IMG/VR virus record: IMGVR_UViG_3300027797_000053
Span: 1 to 42,341 of that record
Direction: 5' to 3' (one strand)
Length of the DNA stretch: 42,341 nt
Source: a virus
Shown here: positions 20,999-30,722 of the stretch, in pieces
How the letters are laid out: each line of letters begins with the position of its first letter
How positions within the stretch are numbered: the stretch's first letter is position 1
Translations under genes and position numbers: made by a program
The notes under the pieces: generated by a model
The model's input: the letters and a program-made list of their open reading frames with translations, nothing else
What the model was told of the DNA's origin: nothing
Databases searched by the model: none

Positions 20999-22231
20999 TT
21001 ATGTAAATTGGCCAGAAAATGTCCAAACACCACCTGTTCTTTTTTCAACCATTAGTGTAGCTCCGGATATGAACATTCTCCAGGATCCGTCAGTGTTTAC
21101 ATCACCAAAATATAAATAACCAGTACTTTGTATATTAACACTTGGTACATATACCATGTCATTTGTTGATCCACTAATTCCAGATCCACCCAATATGACT
21201 GTTCGATCACTACTAATGGTTGAGTTACATGACATGATAAATGATGAATTACCATTTATAACGTTCCCACAACCACCCAAAACGGATGAACAGTTACCGT
21301 TTATTATGTTTTTTACCCCGCCGGTAATTACTGAATAACTACAATTTACGGTATTACAACTACCTCCAACAACTGTTGAATAACTCTCTGTTACGGAATT
21401 TCCCATTCCTAATAATGGACCTCCACCACCAACAACTGATGAGTAGGATCCGGAAACATTGTTTTGGGTTCCTCCACCGACAAATGTAGAAACACATGTT
21501 GATCTATTACCCAAAGCTGGACAACTACCACCACCACCACTAACTACAGATCTAGTACCTGCCGCTGTGTTGTATGATCCACCACCAATTGTTGATCCTC
21601 TACCAGATGATGTGTTGTTGTACCCTCCGGAGATTGATGAGTAATCCGAATCGTTAGTGTTTGATACCCCACCGGAGATCGTCTGACCACCAGACAAAAC
21701 TGGTATAATTGTATTAAATGTCCCCCCAGCTATTGTGTTCCCAAATAAATCCGATGTCGAACTACCTGATGTTATAGTGTTAAATGCCCCCCCAGCTATT
21801 GTGTTCCCATATACATTTGTTGTTGATGTAAGATTCTTAATCATATTTCCACATCCACCTATAATTGACGAGTAGTCGGTTTCTGTTGCATTTCCTCTAC
21901 CCCCGGTAACAACAGAAGCTGTTCCGTTTGTAAAATTATTACTCCCGGACCCAATAAATGATGTTGTACTAAATGATGTGTTATTAAACCCACCACTAAC
22001 AACTGAACAGTTGCCAACCGATGATGACGAAACCCCAATTCTTTGTGATGAATCTGCCCCAGACCCAACTTCATATATTGTACTCCCGGTATAACCCGAT
22101 ATTACTTGTTGGATTGTGGCTTTAAATGAGGATCCCGCTGGGTTTTGTGATATATCCGAAGGATCCACAATGTGTACCCAAGAGTTTATTGGTACTCCTG
22201 AAGCTGGTATTTGGTCGGTTAGAAATGCCAT
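20999..22231 (-). CDS. Tail fibre/adhesin with YadA-type head repeats, 410 residues
   Basis: After an N-terminal virion-type segment (MAFLTDQIPASGVPINSWVH) there are many imperfect repeats of 12-22 residues with the pattern S-x-[VI]-x-GG-x-x-N, for example SVVSGGFNNT, SSISGGYNNTS, STIGGGSYNTA and GNTIAGGTFNTI. These resemble the left-handed beta-roll head repeats of trimeric autotransporter adhesins (YadA/Hep_Hag). The last 60 residues (GYLYFGDVNTDGSWRMF) form a small beta domain of the kind that caps phage fibres. A trimeric fibre is likely. It directly follows the small adaptor-like gene at 22250-22549 and ends before a 160-base gap. Confidence 0.8.
   Translation of the reverse strand: MAFLTDQIPASGVPINSWVHIVDPSDISQNPAGSSFKATIQQVISGYTGSTIYEVGSGADSSQRIGVSSSSVGNCSVVSGGFNNTSFSTTSFIGSGSNNFTNGTASVVTGGRGNATETDYSSIIGGCGNMIKNLTSTTNVYGNTIAGGAFNTITSGSSTSDLFGNTIAGGTFNTIIPVLSGGQTISGGVSNTNDSDYSSISGGYNNTSSGRGSTIGGGSYNTAAGTRSVVSGGGGSCPALGNRSTCVSTFVGGGTQNNVSGSYSSVVGGGGPLLGMGNSVTESYSTVVGGSCNTVNCSYSVITGGVKNIINGNCSSVLGGCGNVINGNSSFIMSCNSTISSDRTVILGGSGISGSTNDMVYVPSVNIQSTGYLYFGDVNTDGSWRMFISGATLMVEKRTGGVWTFSGQFT
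21711..21813 (-). repeat. Near-identical 37-bp DNA repeat inside the YadA-type fibre gene
   Basis: Copies at 21711-21747 and 21777-21813 differ at only a few positions, with a 66-base (22-codon) period, and encode GNTIAGGxFNTI. This points to a recent in-frame duplication. Confidence 0.8.
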
Positions 22232-22242
22232 GTTTTTACTTT

Positions 22243-22249
22243 ATAAATA
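22243..22249 (-). promoter_or_regulatory. TATTTAT motif before the YadA-type fibre gene
   Basis: Sense-strand ATATTTATAAAGTAAA contains the heptamer, 11 bases before the ATG at 22231. It lies between the stop of the small gene and the fibre start. Confidence 0.4.
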
Positions 22250-22549
22250 TTACTGGAAGTCATATTGGTCCCCAGTCATAAAATAAAAATTTGTACCATC
22301 CTGAAATAATTTTTTCGGATCAAAATTTTCACAGTATAAAATATGAAATCTTTCACAACCATTGGTGATTATTTTCAACCCGATAGCTGGTGCTGTGTCA
22401 AACGATGGTGGTAAAATATAACTAACAATTGGTGGTACTGTACTGCCTAAGTTGTCAAGTAATACACAATCATCACCGTAGACATTACAGGCGTATATCT
22501 CATACGTAGGTGTTAATCCGGTTATATTAGTTATAATAACCTGTGTCAT
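22250..22549 (-). CDS. Small virion-associated protein, paralogue of the 12444-12665 product
   Basis: 99 residues starting MTQVIITNITGLTPTYEIYA. The first 70 residues align with the plus-strand 73-residue protein: GLTP, IYAC, a second Cys, PPSF and NGC. It then extends by about 27 residues (NFDPKKLFQDGTNFYFMTGD) that the other lacks. It starts within the TAATG junction of the SprB-repeat gene and is followed by the YadA-type fibre. An adaptor or collar between baseplate and fibre is a reasonable inference. Confidence 0.7.
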   Translation of the reverse strand: MTQVIITNITGLTPTYEIYACNVYGDDCVLLDNLGSTVPPIVSYILPPSFDTAPAIGLKIITNGCERFHILYCENFDPKKLFQDGTNFYFMTGDQYDFQ

Positions 22550-24741
22550 TATGGGATTGTGGTTGTAGTTGTTATTGGTGGTAACCCACAGTCAATACAT
22601 GAAATATCATAAACAATTTTTAAATTAATTATAAAATTAGACCCGTCATATTGGTTAAAAGTGTACGGTTGACATGATTCTTGAATTTCAGTACAGTCGT
22701 TGTATATTATAATTTCATTTTTATTTATATCAAAATCAACATTTCCAACACCTGGGAATTCTTGTAGTGTTTGTCTCACGGTTTCTAAATACACTAACTC
22801 GTTTGGATAATCGGTTATTCCTGATGAGATATAAAATAAGTTTTGAATGGTGTTTTCATCAATTTTAACTTCAACAATAAATTCAGCTGAATTAACAATA
22901 CACCCAAAGTCATTTAATGTTAAATCGTAAAACCCTTCATTATACATCTGTAGTATACCACGTTTACCTAATTGTCCAGTATTTTTAAACACTTTCTCAC
23001 ATACGGTATATGTTTCATATGACGAAAATAATTTAGTCCCTTTTAATGTGACTGATTTCGTCAAAACACACCCATCTGAGTCGGTAACTTGTAGTGAGTA
23101 GGTTCCGTCTGATAAATTATTTATTGATGGGGTTGTTTGCCCACCAGGGGACCAAAGGTAAGTAAATGGTGGTGACCCAGACGTTATAATTGTTGATATT
23201 TGTCCGTCATTTCCGGTAACCGGGTTAAACGGTACCAACGTGAAAAACACATTCTGACTTGGGTCAACATAAAAATTAGTTAACTGTACACAACCTACGG
23301 TGTCCTGAACGTAAGCGGTATATGTACCTGGAGCTAGTCCATTAAATGTGTTTGATACTTGATATGGGTATGTTACCGGACTACTAGTTGGTCCTATAAT
23401 TTGATAGGTGTATGGTATAATACCACCGGTAGTCGCTACTATTTTTACCGAACCATTATTAAGTCCACAAGTAGTTCTAGTTACGACGGTACTAACTCTA
23501 AATTTATCAATGTTTTTAATTTCAATGGTTTCTTTGTATGAACATACACCGTCATTAATTATTAAGGAATATATACCACTTGATAACCCATTGTAGTTGA
23601 ATACCGTACTATCGTTTATATTAAAAACCGTATTTCCTGATGAGTCAATTAACTGGTAAGTGTATGTCCCGGACGGAACACCGGAATTTAATACTACACT
23701 AATCGACCCGTCTAGATTACTACAAAATGAATTTGTAACTGTTATGTTTGTAATACTAAAACTGTTCGTTGTTACTAAATTTGTCGATCCTGAAGTTGTA
23801 CAAAATCCTGAATCCTGTACAAAAATATTGAAAATACCTGGGGATATGTTTGTAAATGTATACGATGTGGCAAATGATATAACATTTTCACCATTTGACC
23901 CCGAATAGAAGAATGGTCCGGTACCGTCTAATAATTGTACGGTTACTTCACCATCACTAGTAAAACAACTCGGCTGGGTTACGGTTATTAATCCGATATT
24001 AACTGGGTCAACCTTTCCAACACCAACAATATTTGTTAATCTACAACCTAAAGAATCTGTAACTGTTACCGGGTAAAATCCTTGTGTTAGTCCTGTTATT
24101 GTGGATCCAGTTTGACCAACACAACTATATGTGTATGGTGGTGTACCTGTCACACCAGTTACATATATTTTTCCATTTGGTGTACTGACACAACTATAAT
24201 CATCGACCACGTACGTACCAAAGTCCATAGTGTTAGATGTGTAGATTAATGTGGTTTCACTCATACCGGAACAACCACCTTCATCACCCACAGATACATA
24301 ATATGTGTCGGCAGATACTGGGTCAAACACCGCGAATGTACCAGCGTTTTTAACATCAATTATGTTTCCAGATATGTCATATAAAGTGTAAGTGTTTGAT
24401 CCGAACACGGATTGGGTGCTGGCTGTTATTGATCCGTTATCGATCCCACATGTCGTCCCACTCGACATTAAATTCACGGTGACCCCACTAGATATGTTAA
24501 AACCAAAAATACTTGGTGGATCTGGTGTCGCGTCTTGTATATAAACAAAATAACTAAATCCGGTTAAACTAGTAGCTGAATAACTTGTTACCCCAACATC
24601 GGTTGGTAGTAACCCGGTACTGGTCGCTTCATATACGGTGAACGTCGGACTGTCACCGGTAATGTCAAAATAAACAGTACCAAGCCCACTATTTGTACAG
24701 TCACCCGTAACTGAAAGGTTATATATCGAAATGAATCCCAT
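22549..24741 (-). CDS. Virion adhesin with about six SprB repeats, 730 residues
   Basis: The N-terminal 90 residues (MGFISIYNLSVTGDCTNSG) are a beta domain. About residues 95-565 contain roughly six SprB-type repeats. Each has a cysteine and NGSI/DGEI-like start, a GTPPYTY or SPPFTYLW turn and a LxxGxYxxxVxDxxGC ending (for example GLTQGFYPVTVTDSLGC and LSDGTYSLQVTDSDGC). The last 165 residues are a separate domain ending in ITTTTTIP. SprB repeats are characteristic of the cell-surface gliding adhesin SprB of Flavobacteria. In a phage virion they probably build a stalk or receptor-binding arm. The gene joins its neighbours through TAATG overlaps on both sides. Confidence 0.85.
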   Translation of the reverse strand: MGFISIYNLSVTGDCTNSGLGTVYFDITGDSPTFTVYEATSTGLLPTDVGVTSYSATSLTGFSYFVYIQDATPDPPSIFGFNISSGVTVNLMSSGTTCGIDNGSITASTQSVFGSNTYTLYDISGNIIDVKNAGTFAVFDPVSADTYYVSVGDEGGCSGMSETTLIYTSNTMDFGTYVVDDYSCVSTPNGKIYVTGVTGTPPYTYSCVGQTGSTITGLTQGFYPVTVTDSLGCRLTNIVGVGKVDPVNIGLITVTQPSCFTSDGEVTVQLLDGTGPFFYSGSNGENVISFATSYTFTNISPGIFNIFVQDSGFCTTSGSTNLVTTNSFSITNITVTNSFCSNLDGSISVVLNSGVPSGTYTYQLIDSSGNTVFNINDSTVFNYNGLSSGIYSLIINDGVCSYKETIEIKNIDKFRVSTVVTRTTCGLNNGSVKIVATTGGIIPYTYQIIGPTSSPVTYPYQVSNTFNGLAPGTYTAYVQDTVGCVQLTNFYVDPSQNVFFTLVPFNPVTGNDGQISTIITSGSPPFTYLWSPGGQTTPSINNLSDGTYSLQVTDSDGCVLTKSVTLKGTKLFSSYETYTVCEKVFKNTGQLGKRGILQMYNEGFYDLTLNDFGCIVNSAEFIVEVKIDENTIQNLFYISSGITDYPNELVYLETVRQTLQEFPGVGNVDFDINKNEIIIYNDCTEIQESCQPYTFNQYDGSNFIINLKIVYDISCIDCGLPPITTTTTIP

Positions 24742-27700
24742 TAGTTATTACATAGTATATTAAAGTTTATCCCGACGTTAATCTCAAGAGTGTCGGTAGG
24801 TCCAATAGGTACACAATTATTATTATAGACTGAGACGGTTTGTTGTTCTTCATCAATAAAATAACTTAACCCGGAGTCATCCAGTTCACTGAGAGCTTCA
24901 CCCAAAGCGGTAACCCATTGTTGGTTCGTTGGGATACTATTTGAGTACGTTAGTCCGTACCCATTATAAAATGGGTATATGTTTAATATAGTCGTACCGA
25001 TTCTAATGTCAACATACCAATTTGTTTCTAATGTCGATAATAGACAATCGTTATTTAAATCAAGTCCGTTATTTGTGACGTAGGTGTTAAGTGTGTCCGA
25101 TAAAACCACACCAAATGATGTAGTTAAACTATTATTATTCCAAGGATATAGACCACATTCAATGAATTGAGTTGGGCAATCATAAACAAATAGTTGTCCG
25201 GTTATTTTACATGAATTACAAGGTACTGGTAATAATTGACATCCAGCTTGTCTCCTCCATACAAATTTTTGTCTGTGGAATATTGAGTTCTCAAGTCTGA
25301 CACCCCCATTCCATATTGTGGTAGCTGGTACCATTTGTTCGACCAATCTTAACCAATAATCACCCAAACCATTGACATAGTCTATCATGGTTCTATAGGT
25401 GAAGTTGTCATTTGGTATATTTATAGATTCTTGGGATTCCAAATATCTCCAATATATTGATTGTAGGGTTGGGTATCCTCCGGTTTTACCATCATTTATA
25501 TACTGTCTATTTCTAACATTTATGGTGTTTTTCCAAAATGTCTGAGCAAATTCAAAAAATGTTTTTTGTTTTGGTTTTGGTATTATTTCGGTCCAATCTA
25601 TCCCACCTCTTTGTGGGTATGGTGTATTCGGATTTGGGTTACAGTATGTCGGTTCAATATAATTCAAACCTTGTTCTGGGATTGGGTAATTATATTTTCT
25701 TGACATAGACCAAACGTCGTAAGTTAATCCTTGAGCTGGATTTAGAAATATGTCAACGTTTTTAACATTTAACACTAAATTTTCATCATAAGCGACGTAA
25801 TAAGCGTTAAAATTACCATCACTCACATTTCTTAGTGGCCCAACATCATTTGACCAACTTTTATTGTTATCAATGGTTTTTTTAAGTCTAAATCCTAAAT
25901 TCATATATGGGAAATCACGATATCTATTTAGATATTCCTCACCATAGTTAAATGGTTGTAGTATTGTTTGGTAATCAGGGTTGGTTCCTGTGAAAACACT
26001 GTTGGTTAAGTCCACTTGTTCTGGCATTCTATGTTGTGGGGTTGACTCAAACCAACCCCCACCTATTTCAAAAAAGAAATTTTCAGAGAACTGTGGGTTT
26101 GATGGGTACCCATCTTCATCAATAGGGTAATCCAGAATGGTTGTATTCACGTCAGATGTGATTAGTGAGGTTGTGAATCCAGTATAATCTACCCCCATTA
26201 TTGAGAATATATCTGTTGTGTCTAGTGTTGGTAACTCCTGGGTATATGTACCACCTGAAATTTTAGCGTATTGTACACCAAATTCATCCATATCAATTTT
26301 TTGATCAGCTAAATAAACATGTTCGTTAAATTCAACCAAAGCTTCTGGAGCTCCAACAAGTCTTAATAAAATTTCTATTGATTTTCTAGTTCCCTTTGAT
26401 TTGAATAGGTAGGCTGAATTTAAAATTAAATTCCTGTAATATTGGTAATTTAATTCGTCAGGTGTCATTCCCCTAGACCATCCGGTAAATTCGTTTGACC
26501 CGGTATTAAAAACCGAGTTCAGTAATTCATCGTTACTTATTGGTGATATATTTGTTCTCCACCCTAGTGTTTGTGCTAAATTTTTTAATAACTGAGATGG
26601 GATATCATTACCAATATTGTAATTTACAGAATTCATATTTGATAAAGCTGATATAAACTTTTTTGTTTCATCAAAACTTCTACCATATATCTGTAATAAT
26701 TTTTCAAATTTTTGATCTGGGGTGTCGAATTCTTTTAACGCTCCAGTAGTCAGAAATCTCGATATTAAGTTTGTTCTGTATTCGTCAAGTAAATTTGAGT
26801 ATTCATTTAACTTTGATAAGTACTCATCAAATCTTCTAGTTTTAATATCTAAGTTCCATGGTCCTTCTTTAGGGAAGGTTAATATTTCATTTGTAATACT
26901 AAATGACCCGTCCTCATTTTCTCTAGGTATAATAAATGTAGCGGTATATTCAGGGACAACCATTCGATTTAGTAAGAATTTTTCTACCTCATCGAAATCC
27001 TCATTAAAAGATTTATTGGTTGTCAATTTATTCGGTCTAATGTTGTATGGATCGGTAATTACCGTATTTCCCGAAAATGGATTACCAAGTACCACAATTG
27101 TCAATTTTGTATCAATTGATGGGTCTATTGGGTTATAATAAATTACGGGGTATTCAACGTCATAAAAATACAGTGAGTATTTTATATAATTTCTAGTAAA
27201 ATTCCTAAGTGGTGACACTTCAATTTCCTTTAACTCAAAATTTCTATCCGAATTTGTGGTAAAATCAATATCAAATGAATTGTACACATTGTTTAAATTA
27301 ATGTCAAATGTCGTTTCATTTTCAATCTGATCGTACGTGATATTGAAAGCACTGTAATCCGTTCCAAAATTTGGTTGTTGACTATATACTTGTATTGCGG
27401 CTGGAAAAAAATTTATAATTTTAGTGACCGAAACTGACATTCTCTTACTTAATGACCCATATAACGTGAAGTTACTAACTTGTGATAAGTCAAAATTCGG
27501 ATAAACTCTAAAATTTTTAGCTAGTATCGTTCTGGAATCTTCAACACTATCTATATTCATAGAGTTTAGTGATACCGGATCTGAGAATGATCCTATTGTG
27601 AATGTTCTATTTTTCTTCTCACTTAACGCGGTGGTAAACTCAAAATTAGCTTGTGTCAATCCACCCCCAGCTACTAACTGAAATCCAACCAGATTGTCCG

Positions 27701-27758
27701 AAAACGAACCTTCTCCGCTTGGTAATTGTGGTGGACAAGTATATTTTTTTATAGCCAT
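24741..27758 (-). CDS. Baseplate protein with P2 gpI-like domain, 1005 residues
   Basis: The middle of the protein (about residues 430-485) has YRNLILNSAYLFKSKGTRKS followed by LLRLVGAPEALVEF. This is the core motif of P2 gpI-type tail proteins, which form part of the baseplate wedge and link it to tail fibres. The N-terminal 400 residues are beta-rich with a long helical segment (YLSKLNEYSNLLDEYRTNLI). The C-terminal 350 residues include a Trp/Tyr-rich region and a cysteine cluster (GCQLLPVPCNSC). It is much larger than gpI (about 180 residues), as expected for a multi-domain baseplate hub-to-fibre connector. Its position before the adhesins agrees. Confidence 0.75.
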   Translation of the reverse strand: MAIKKYTCPPQLPSGEGSFSDNLVGFQLVAGGGLTQANFEFTTALSEKKNRTFTIGSFSDPVSLNSMNIDSVEDSRTILAKNFRVYPNFDLSQVSNFTLYGSLSKRMSVSVTKIINFFPAAIQVYSQQPNFGTDYSAFNITYDQIENETTFDINLNNVYNSFDIDFTTNSDRNFELKEIEVSPLRNFTRNYIKYSLYFYDVEYPVIYYNPIDPSIDTKLTIVVLGNPFSGNTVITDPYNIRPNKLTTNKSFNEDFDEVEKFLLNRMVVPEYTATFIIPRENEDGSFSITNEILTFPKEGPWNLDIKTRRFDEYLSKLNEYSNLLDEYRTNLISRFLTTGALKEFDTPDQKFEKLLQIYGRSFDETKKFISALSNMNSVNYNIGNDIPSQLLKNLAQTLGWRTNISPISNDELLNSVFNTGSNEFTGWSRGMTPDELNYQYYRNLILNSAYLFKSKGTRKSIEILLRLVGAPEALVEFNEHVYLADQKIDMDEFGVQYAKISGGTYTQELPTLDTTDIFSIMGVDYTGFTTSLITSDVNTTILDYPIDEDGYPSNPQFSENFFFEIGGGWFESTPQHRMPEQVDLTNSVFTGTNPDYQTILQPFNYGEEYLNRYRDFPYMNLGFRLKKTIDNNKSWSNDVGPLRNVSDGNFNAYYVAYDENLVLNVKNVDIFLNPAQGLTYDVWSMSRKYNYPIPEQGLNYIEPTYCNPNPNTPYPQRGGIDWTEIIPKPKQKTFFEFAQTFWKNTINVRNRQYINDGKTGGYPTLQSIYWRYLESQESINIPNDNFTYRTMIDYVNGLGDYWLRLVEQMVPATTIWNGGVRLENSIFHRQKFVWRRQAGCQLLPVPCNSCKITGQLFVYDCPTQFIECGLYPWNNNSLTTSFGVVLSDTLNTYVTNNGLDLNNDCLLSTLETNWYVDIRIGTTILNIYPFYNGYGLTYSNSIPTNQQWVTALGEALSELDDSGLSYFIDEEQQTVSVYNNNCVPIGPTDTLEINVGINFNILCNN

Positions 27759-28666
27759 TACGCGATTATGTTAGAAAAACTTTTACTAAAATCAATGTTA
27801 CCGCCTCTATCTTGTCTAACCTCATAAAGTAAGTCATTAAATTGGTCCCTAATTTCGTAAAGGTTGTATTGTTTGTAAATATTATTATTTTTATCGTACA
27901 TTGTGTAAATCCCATCATCAATTGATTTGGTTTGATTACCAAACATAGCGATAGCTAATGTCGAGATATCATGTTCAACAATTTCAATTTCTGTAGTTAT
28001 TGGGTTAAAGAACGTATTTGTAATTATTATGTTTTGATTTGGTTGTCCGATAAAAGGTGTAGCGTTAGGTTTATTTGTTGGTGAGGATGATGGTGATAAG
28101 GTACAGAAAACTAAATTTGTAGTACCCTCAACATATCGATATCTAATTGATTTTTGTGAGGTATTTGTCAAATTTTGATAAACTGGTTCACAATAAAAAG
28201 ATGAGGTAATTATTCTAAAAAAATTTGGGGTTTTTGTCCCGTCAGAATTTAAGTACTCAACTCTAAACCCGACTAATCCTTGATTAATGAACTTATTTCT
28301 ATATTGTGTCGGTACGTTATTTAAATCAATAACCAAACCCTTAACGTTAGGTAAAGATGATAATATACCACAATCGGTTATTGTGGTTCTTATTTCAGCT
28401 GGTCTAATATATAGAGTGTAAATTCCAAGTTTATTAAACACATCAGCTGGTAATTTTAAATTATATAAACCCCCCAATATTTCAACATTAGTGTTCCCAC
28501 CCGTTGAATTATTATGAAAATATGGTCTTAAAATAGTACTAGCGTCTAATTTTTGTAGTATAAAATTGTCAGTATCATCCCTGCTTGGTGTATAATTCAA
28601 TATAATCTCAACGTCATCCGGACTAACGTCCGCACTTCTTATTGTTCCGTAATTACCTGTAGCCAC
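27758..28666 (-). CDS. Putative baseplate or tail structural protein, 302 residues
   Basis: It begins with GTG at 28666 (MATGNYGTIRSADVSPDDVE); no ATG gives a better start. The protein is beta-rich with an NVEILGGLYNLKLPADVFNK stretch and a Ser/Pro linker near residue 195. The C-terminus has YTMYDKNNNIYKQYNLYEIRD. No known domain is recognised. The TAATG overlap with the gpI-like gene argues for joint assembly. GTG with a 36-base upstream gap holding a TATTTAT motif suggests a possible internal transcription start. Confidence 0.65.
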   Translation of the reverse strand: MATGNYGTIRSADVSPDDVEIILNYTPSRDDTDNFILQKLDASTILRPYFHNNSTGGNTNVEILGGLYNLKLPADVFNKLGIYTLYIRPAEIRTTITDCGILSSLPNVKGLVIDLNNVPTQYRNKFINQGLVGFRVEYLNSDGTKTPNFFRIITSSFYCEPVYQNLTNTSQKSIRYRYVEGTTNLVFCTLSPSSSPTNKPNATPFIGQPNQNIIITNTFFNPITTEIEIVEHDISTLAIAMFGNQTKSIDDGIYTMYDKNNNIYKQYNLYEIRDQFNDLLYEVRQDRGGNIDFSKSFSNIIA

Positions 28667-28695
28667 AATTAATTTGTTTTAATTTTAGTTTATTT

Positions 28696-28702
28696 ATAAA
28701 TA
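28696..28702 (-). promoter_or_regulatory. TATTTAT motif before the 302-residue structural gene
   Basis: Sense-strand GTATTTATAAATAAAC lies between the stop of the PKD gene and the GTG at 28666. It is 29 bases from the start and is nearly palindromic. Confidence 0.4.
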
Positions 28703-29878
28703 CTAATTATAGTCATTTTTCACTTTGAAAAACCCATAACCATATTTAACTAGATCACCTAGATTGTCAACCTCTCCCAGTCTTTCAATATATTCCAAAG
28801 CGGTTAACTTACCTCTGTCGACATACACATTTGTTTGTACTTCTGGTTGATCGATAATGTTCAAATAACTTTCATTTTTTGTTATAGCGGACAATATCAT
28901 ATCATTCAATGTTAAACCTGATGATTCTGTGATATATAGTGTTGTCCCATCATCATAATCATAATAATCAATGTCACTTATTGTATAAGCGGTATATGAT
29001 CCAGTTGGGTCTGGTCCCCAGTAGATTCCAACATTACCTGAAGTTCCGGTAACAGGAATACCTAATTTGAATTTACCTCCGTATAAATTATATTTTGGTC
29101 CATATTGGATTAAATCGTTAACAGTTGATTCCGTATACCCAGTAACTAGAAATGGTACTGATATGTAATTACTACTGACAAAATCATTGATGTTTGTGTT
29201 TGAATCCCCGGTAAATATATAATCATAACTTACTGGTGTTCCTGACCAGTTACCACCTGTTGGGGTGAAGGTAGCTGTTCCTTGTGGGTTAAATGGGACA
29301 ATATTAGTGAATGGCACGGTTACGGTTTTTGTCACCGTTGATATCCCCCAGGGTGAGGTAGCTGTCATAACAATCGTATATGTGTCATTTGTCAATGGAT
29401 AAACATGTGTGACGGGGGTTGTCCCACTTATTGGTTGTGAGGTTCCGTCACCCCAATCAATCGTATATGTCACCAATTCTAAAAATTTCTTAAATTCTAA
29501 ATCGGATGTGTTGTAAAATGAGTATGTTGTTGGTGTTGTTGTTGATCCGGAAAATAAAAAGTTCTGGATAACATCTTTCTGTAGTATAGCTCCGTCAAAT
29601 GTGGAATAATAACCAATATCGACAGCTGTTTGTGTGAACAAAATAGGTATTGTTAGACCAGTTAAGAACGAGGTACCCCCAGTATTCCCACTTAAAACAT
29701 ATGACATGTCTAAATAAACACCTGTGGTTCCTGTGGTGTATTCCGTGGTTGACGCTGTAAATAAACAACACGGATCTATGGTGAAAAAAGTATCACTATC
29801 ACCGGTGTAATTTACCGTAGTTATGTCACCTTTAATGTTTTCTGGTGAAATTTTAAAATAATATTTTTGTTCTTCCAT
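28703..29878 (-). CDS. Tail or baseplate protein with PKD-like domain, 391 residues
   Basis: The protein is beta-rich. At about residues 136-190 it contains YTIDWGDGTSQPISG with THVYPLTNDTYTIVMTA and TSPWGISTVTKTVTVP, the PKD-domain pattern WGDG followed by HxY. A preceding region carries CC (IDPCCLF) and glycine/threonine loops. The C-terminal 60 residues are helical (ALEYIERLGEVDNLGDLVKY). PKD domains are common in Bacteroidetes surface proteins and in phage structural proteins, where they bind surfaces or stabilise stalks. It is one base from the upstream gene. Confidence 0.75.
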   Translation of the reverse strand: MEEQKYYFKISPENIKGDITTVNYTGDSDTFFTIDPCCLFTASTTEYTTGTTGVYLDMSYVLSGNTGGTSFLTGLTIPILFTQTAVDIGYYSTFDGAILQKDVIQNFLFSGSTTTPTTYSFYNTSDLEFKKFLELVTYTIDWGDGTSQPISGTTPVTHVYPLTNDTYTIVMTATSPWGISTVTKTVTVPFTNIVPFNPQGTATFTPTGGNWSGTPVSYDYIFTGDSNTNINDFVSSNYISVPFLVTGYTESTVNDLIQYGPKYNLYGGKFKLGIPVTGTSGNVGIYWGPDPTGSYTAYTISDIDYYDYDDGTTLYITESSGLTLNDMILSAITKNESYLNIIDQPEVQTNVYVDRGKLTALEYIERLGEVDNLGDLVKYGYGFFKVKNDYN

Positions 29879-29879
29879 A

Positions 29880-30722
29880 TTATGGGTTTACGTATTCATA
29901 CCATTTAATTTGGTTTATCAATGTACCACATCTAGACCCATTGTCGGTTCTAAAAACTTTATATGTTTTGGAGTCGTAGTCCAAATTGATCTTATAATAA
30001 AAATATTCACCGTTATCAAAATTAAATTTATTTGGTAATATAGAACTTTGGGGTTTGTTAGTCATTCTGATAAAGACTCCTAATCTAGCGTCAAAAAATT
30101 TAGCTGACATATAAAATTCACTAATATCGATATAAGATCTATCACGTAACCAATATATGAAAAACCCCTCTTTATCACCCAAAAAATCTAAAACAAACTG
30201 TGGTCGTTTTATATTAACGTTTGGTTGTAATGGAGTTATTGAAACAGATTCGGTTAATCCTTGCTGTACCGGTATAATTAATGTTAAATATATTTTTTGG
30301 TTTTTTTCATCATTTGTGTCATATAAATCAATTTTAAAAAATGATTTTGTGAATGGTTTTTTAAAATAATAAATTTCCTGTGGTGTAAAATCCTCATAAA
30401 GATAACTAGGACCCCAATCAGATAAGGTTATTGTAGTAGCTGTAATTGGTTGTAGGTCTTTATAAAAATTGAAATTGTAATATATTTGTGTCGTTAATTT
30501 ATTAATAGTGAACAATGGTGTTGATATGACTAAATTCCACTCATCATGACTAAACCTAACGGTTTCAAAATCTTTAGCGACACCAATAACCTCTTTAACC
30601 ATTTCAGTTTCATATTCATCAACACTCTGGTCTCTACCAATAAAGTCCCAATTCATCTCTATTGGGATGTTTATTTGATTATCAATATTATCTCTTAATA
30701 TTTTATATTTATTCACAATCAT
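29880..30722 (-). CDS. Putative baseplate protein, 280 residues
   Basis: The ATG at 30722 (MIVNKYKILRDNIDNQIN) overlaps the preceding stop by 14 bases. It is beta-rich with many aromatic residues (KKPFTKSFFKIDLYD, GFFIYWLRDRSYIDI, FYMSAKFFDARLGV). No recognisable domain. Its place in the middle of the baseplate operon and the composition make a wedge or plate component likely, but the role is inferred from position only. Confidence 0.6.
   Translation of the reverse strand: MIVNKYKILRDNIDNQINIPIEMNWDFIGRDQSVDEYETEMVKEVIGVAKDFETVRFSHDEWNLVISTPLFTINKLTTQIYYNFNFYKDLQPITATTITLSDWGPSYLYEDFTPQEIYYFKKPFTKSFFKIDLYDTNDEKNQKIYLTLIIPVQQGLTESVSITPLQPNVNIKRPQFVLDFLGDKEGFFIYWLRDRSYIDISEFYMSAKFFDARLGVFIRMTNKPQSSILPNKFNFDNGEYFYYKINLDYDSKTYKVFRTDNGSRCGTLINQIKWYEYVNP

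Noticed and set aside
21459-21644. Plus-strand Pro-rich frame opposite the YadA-type fibre
   Set aside because: The Pro-rich wording comes from reverse reading of Gly-Gly repeat codons in the fibre gene.
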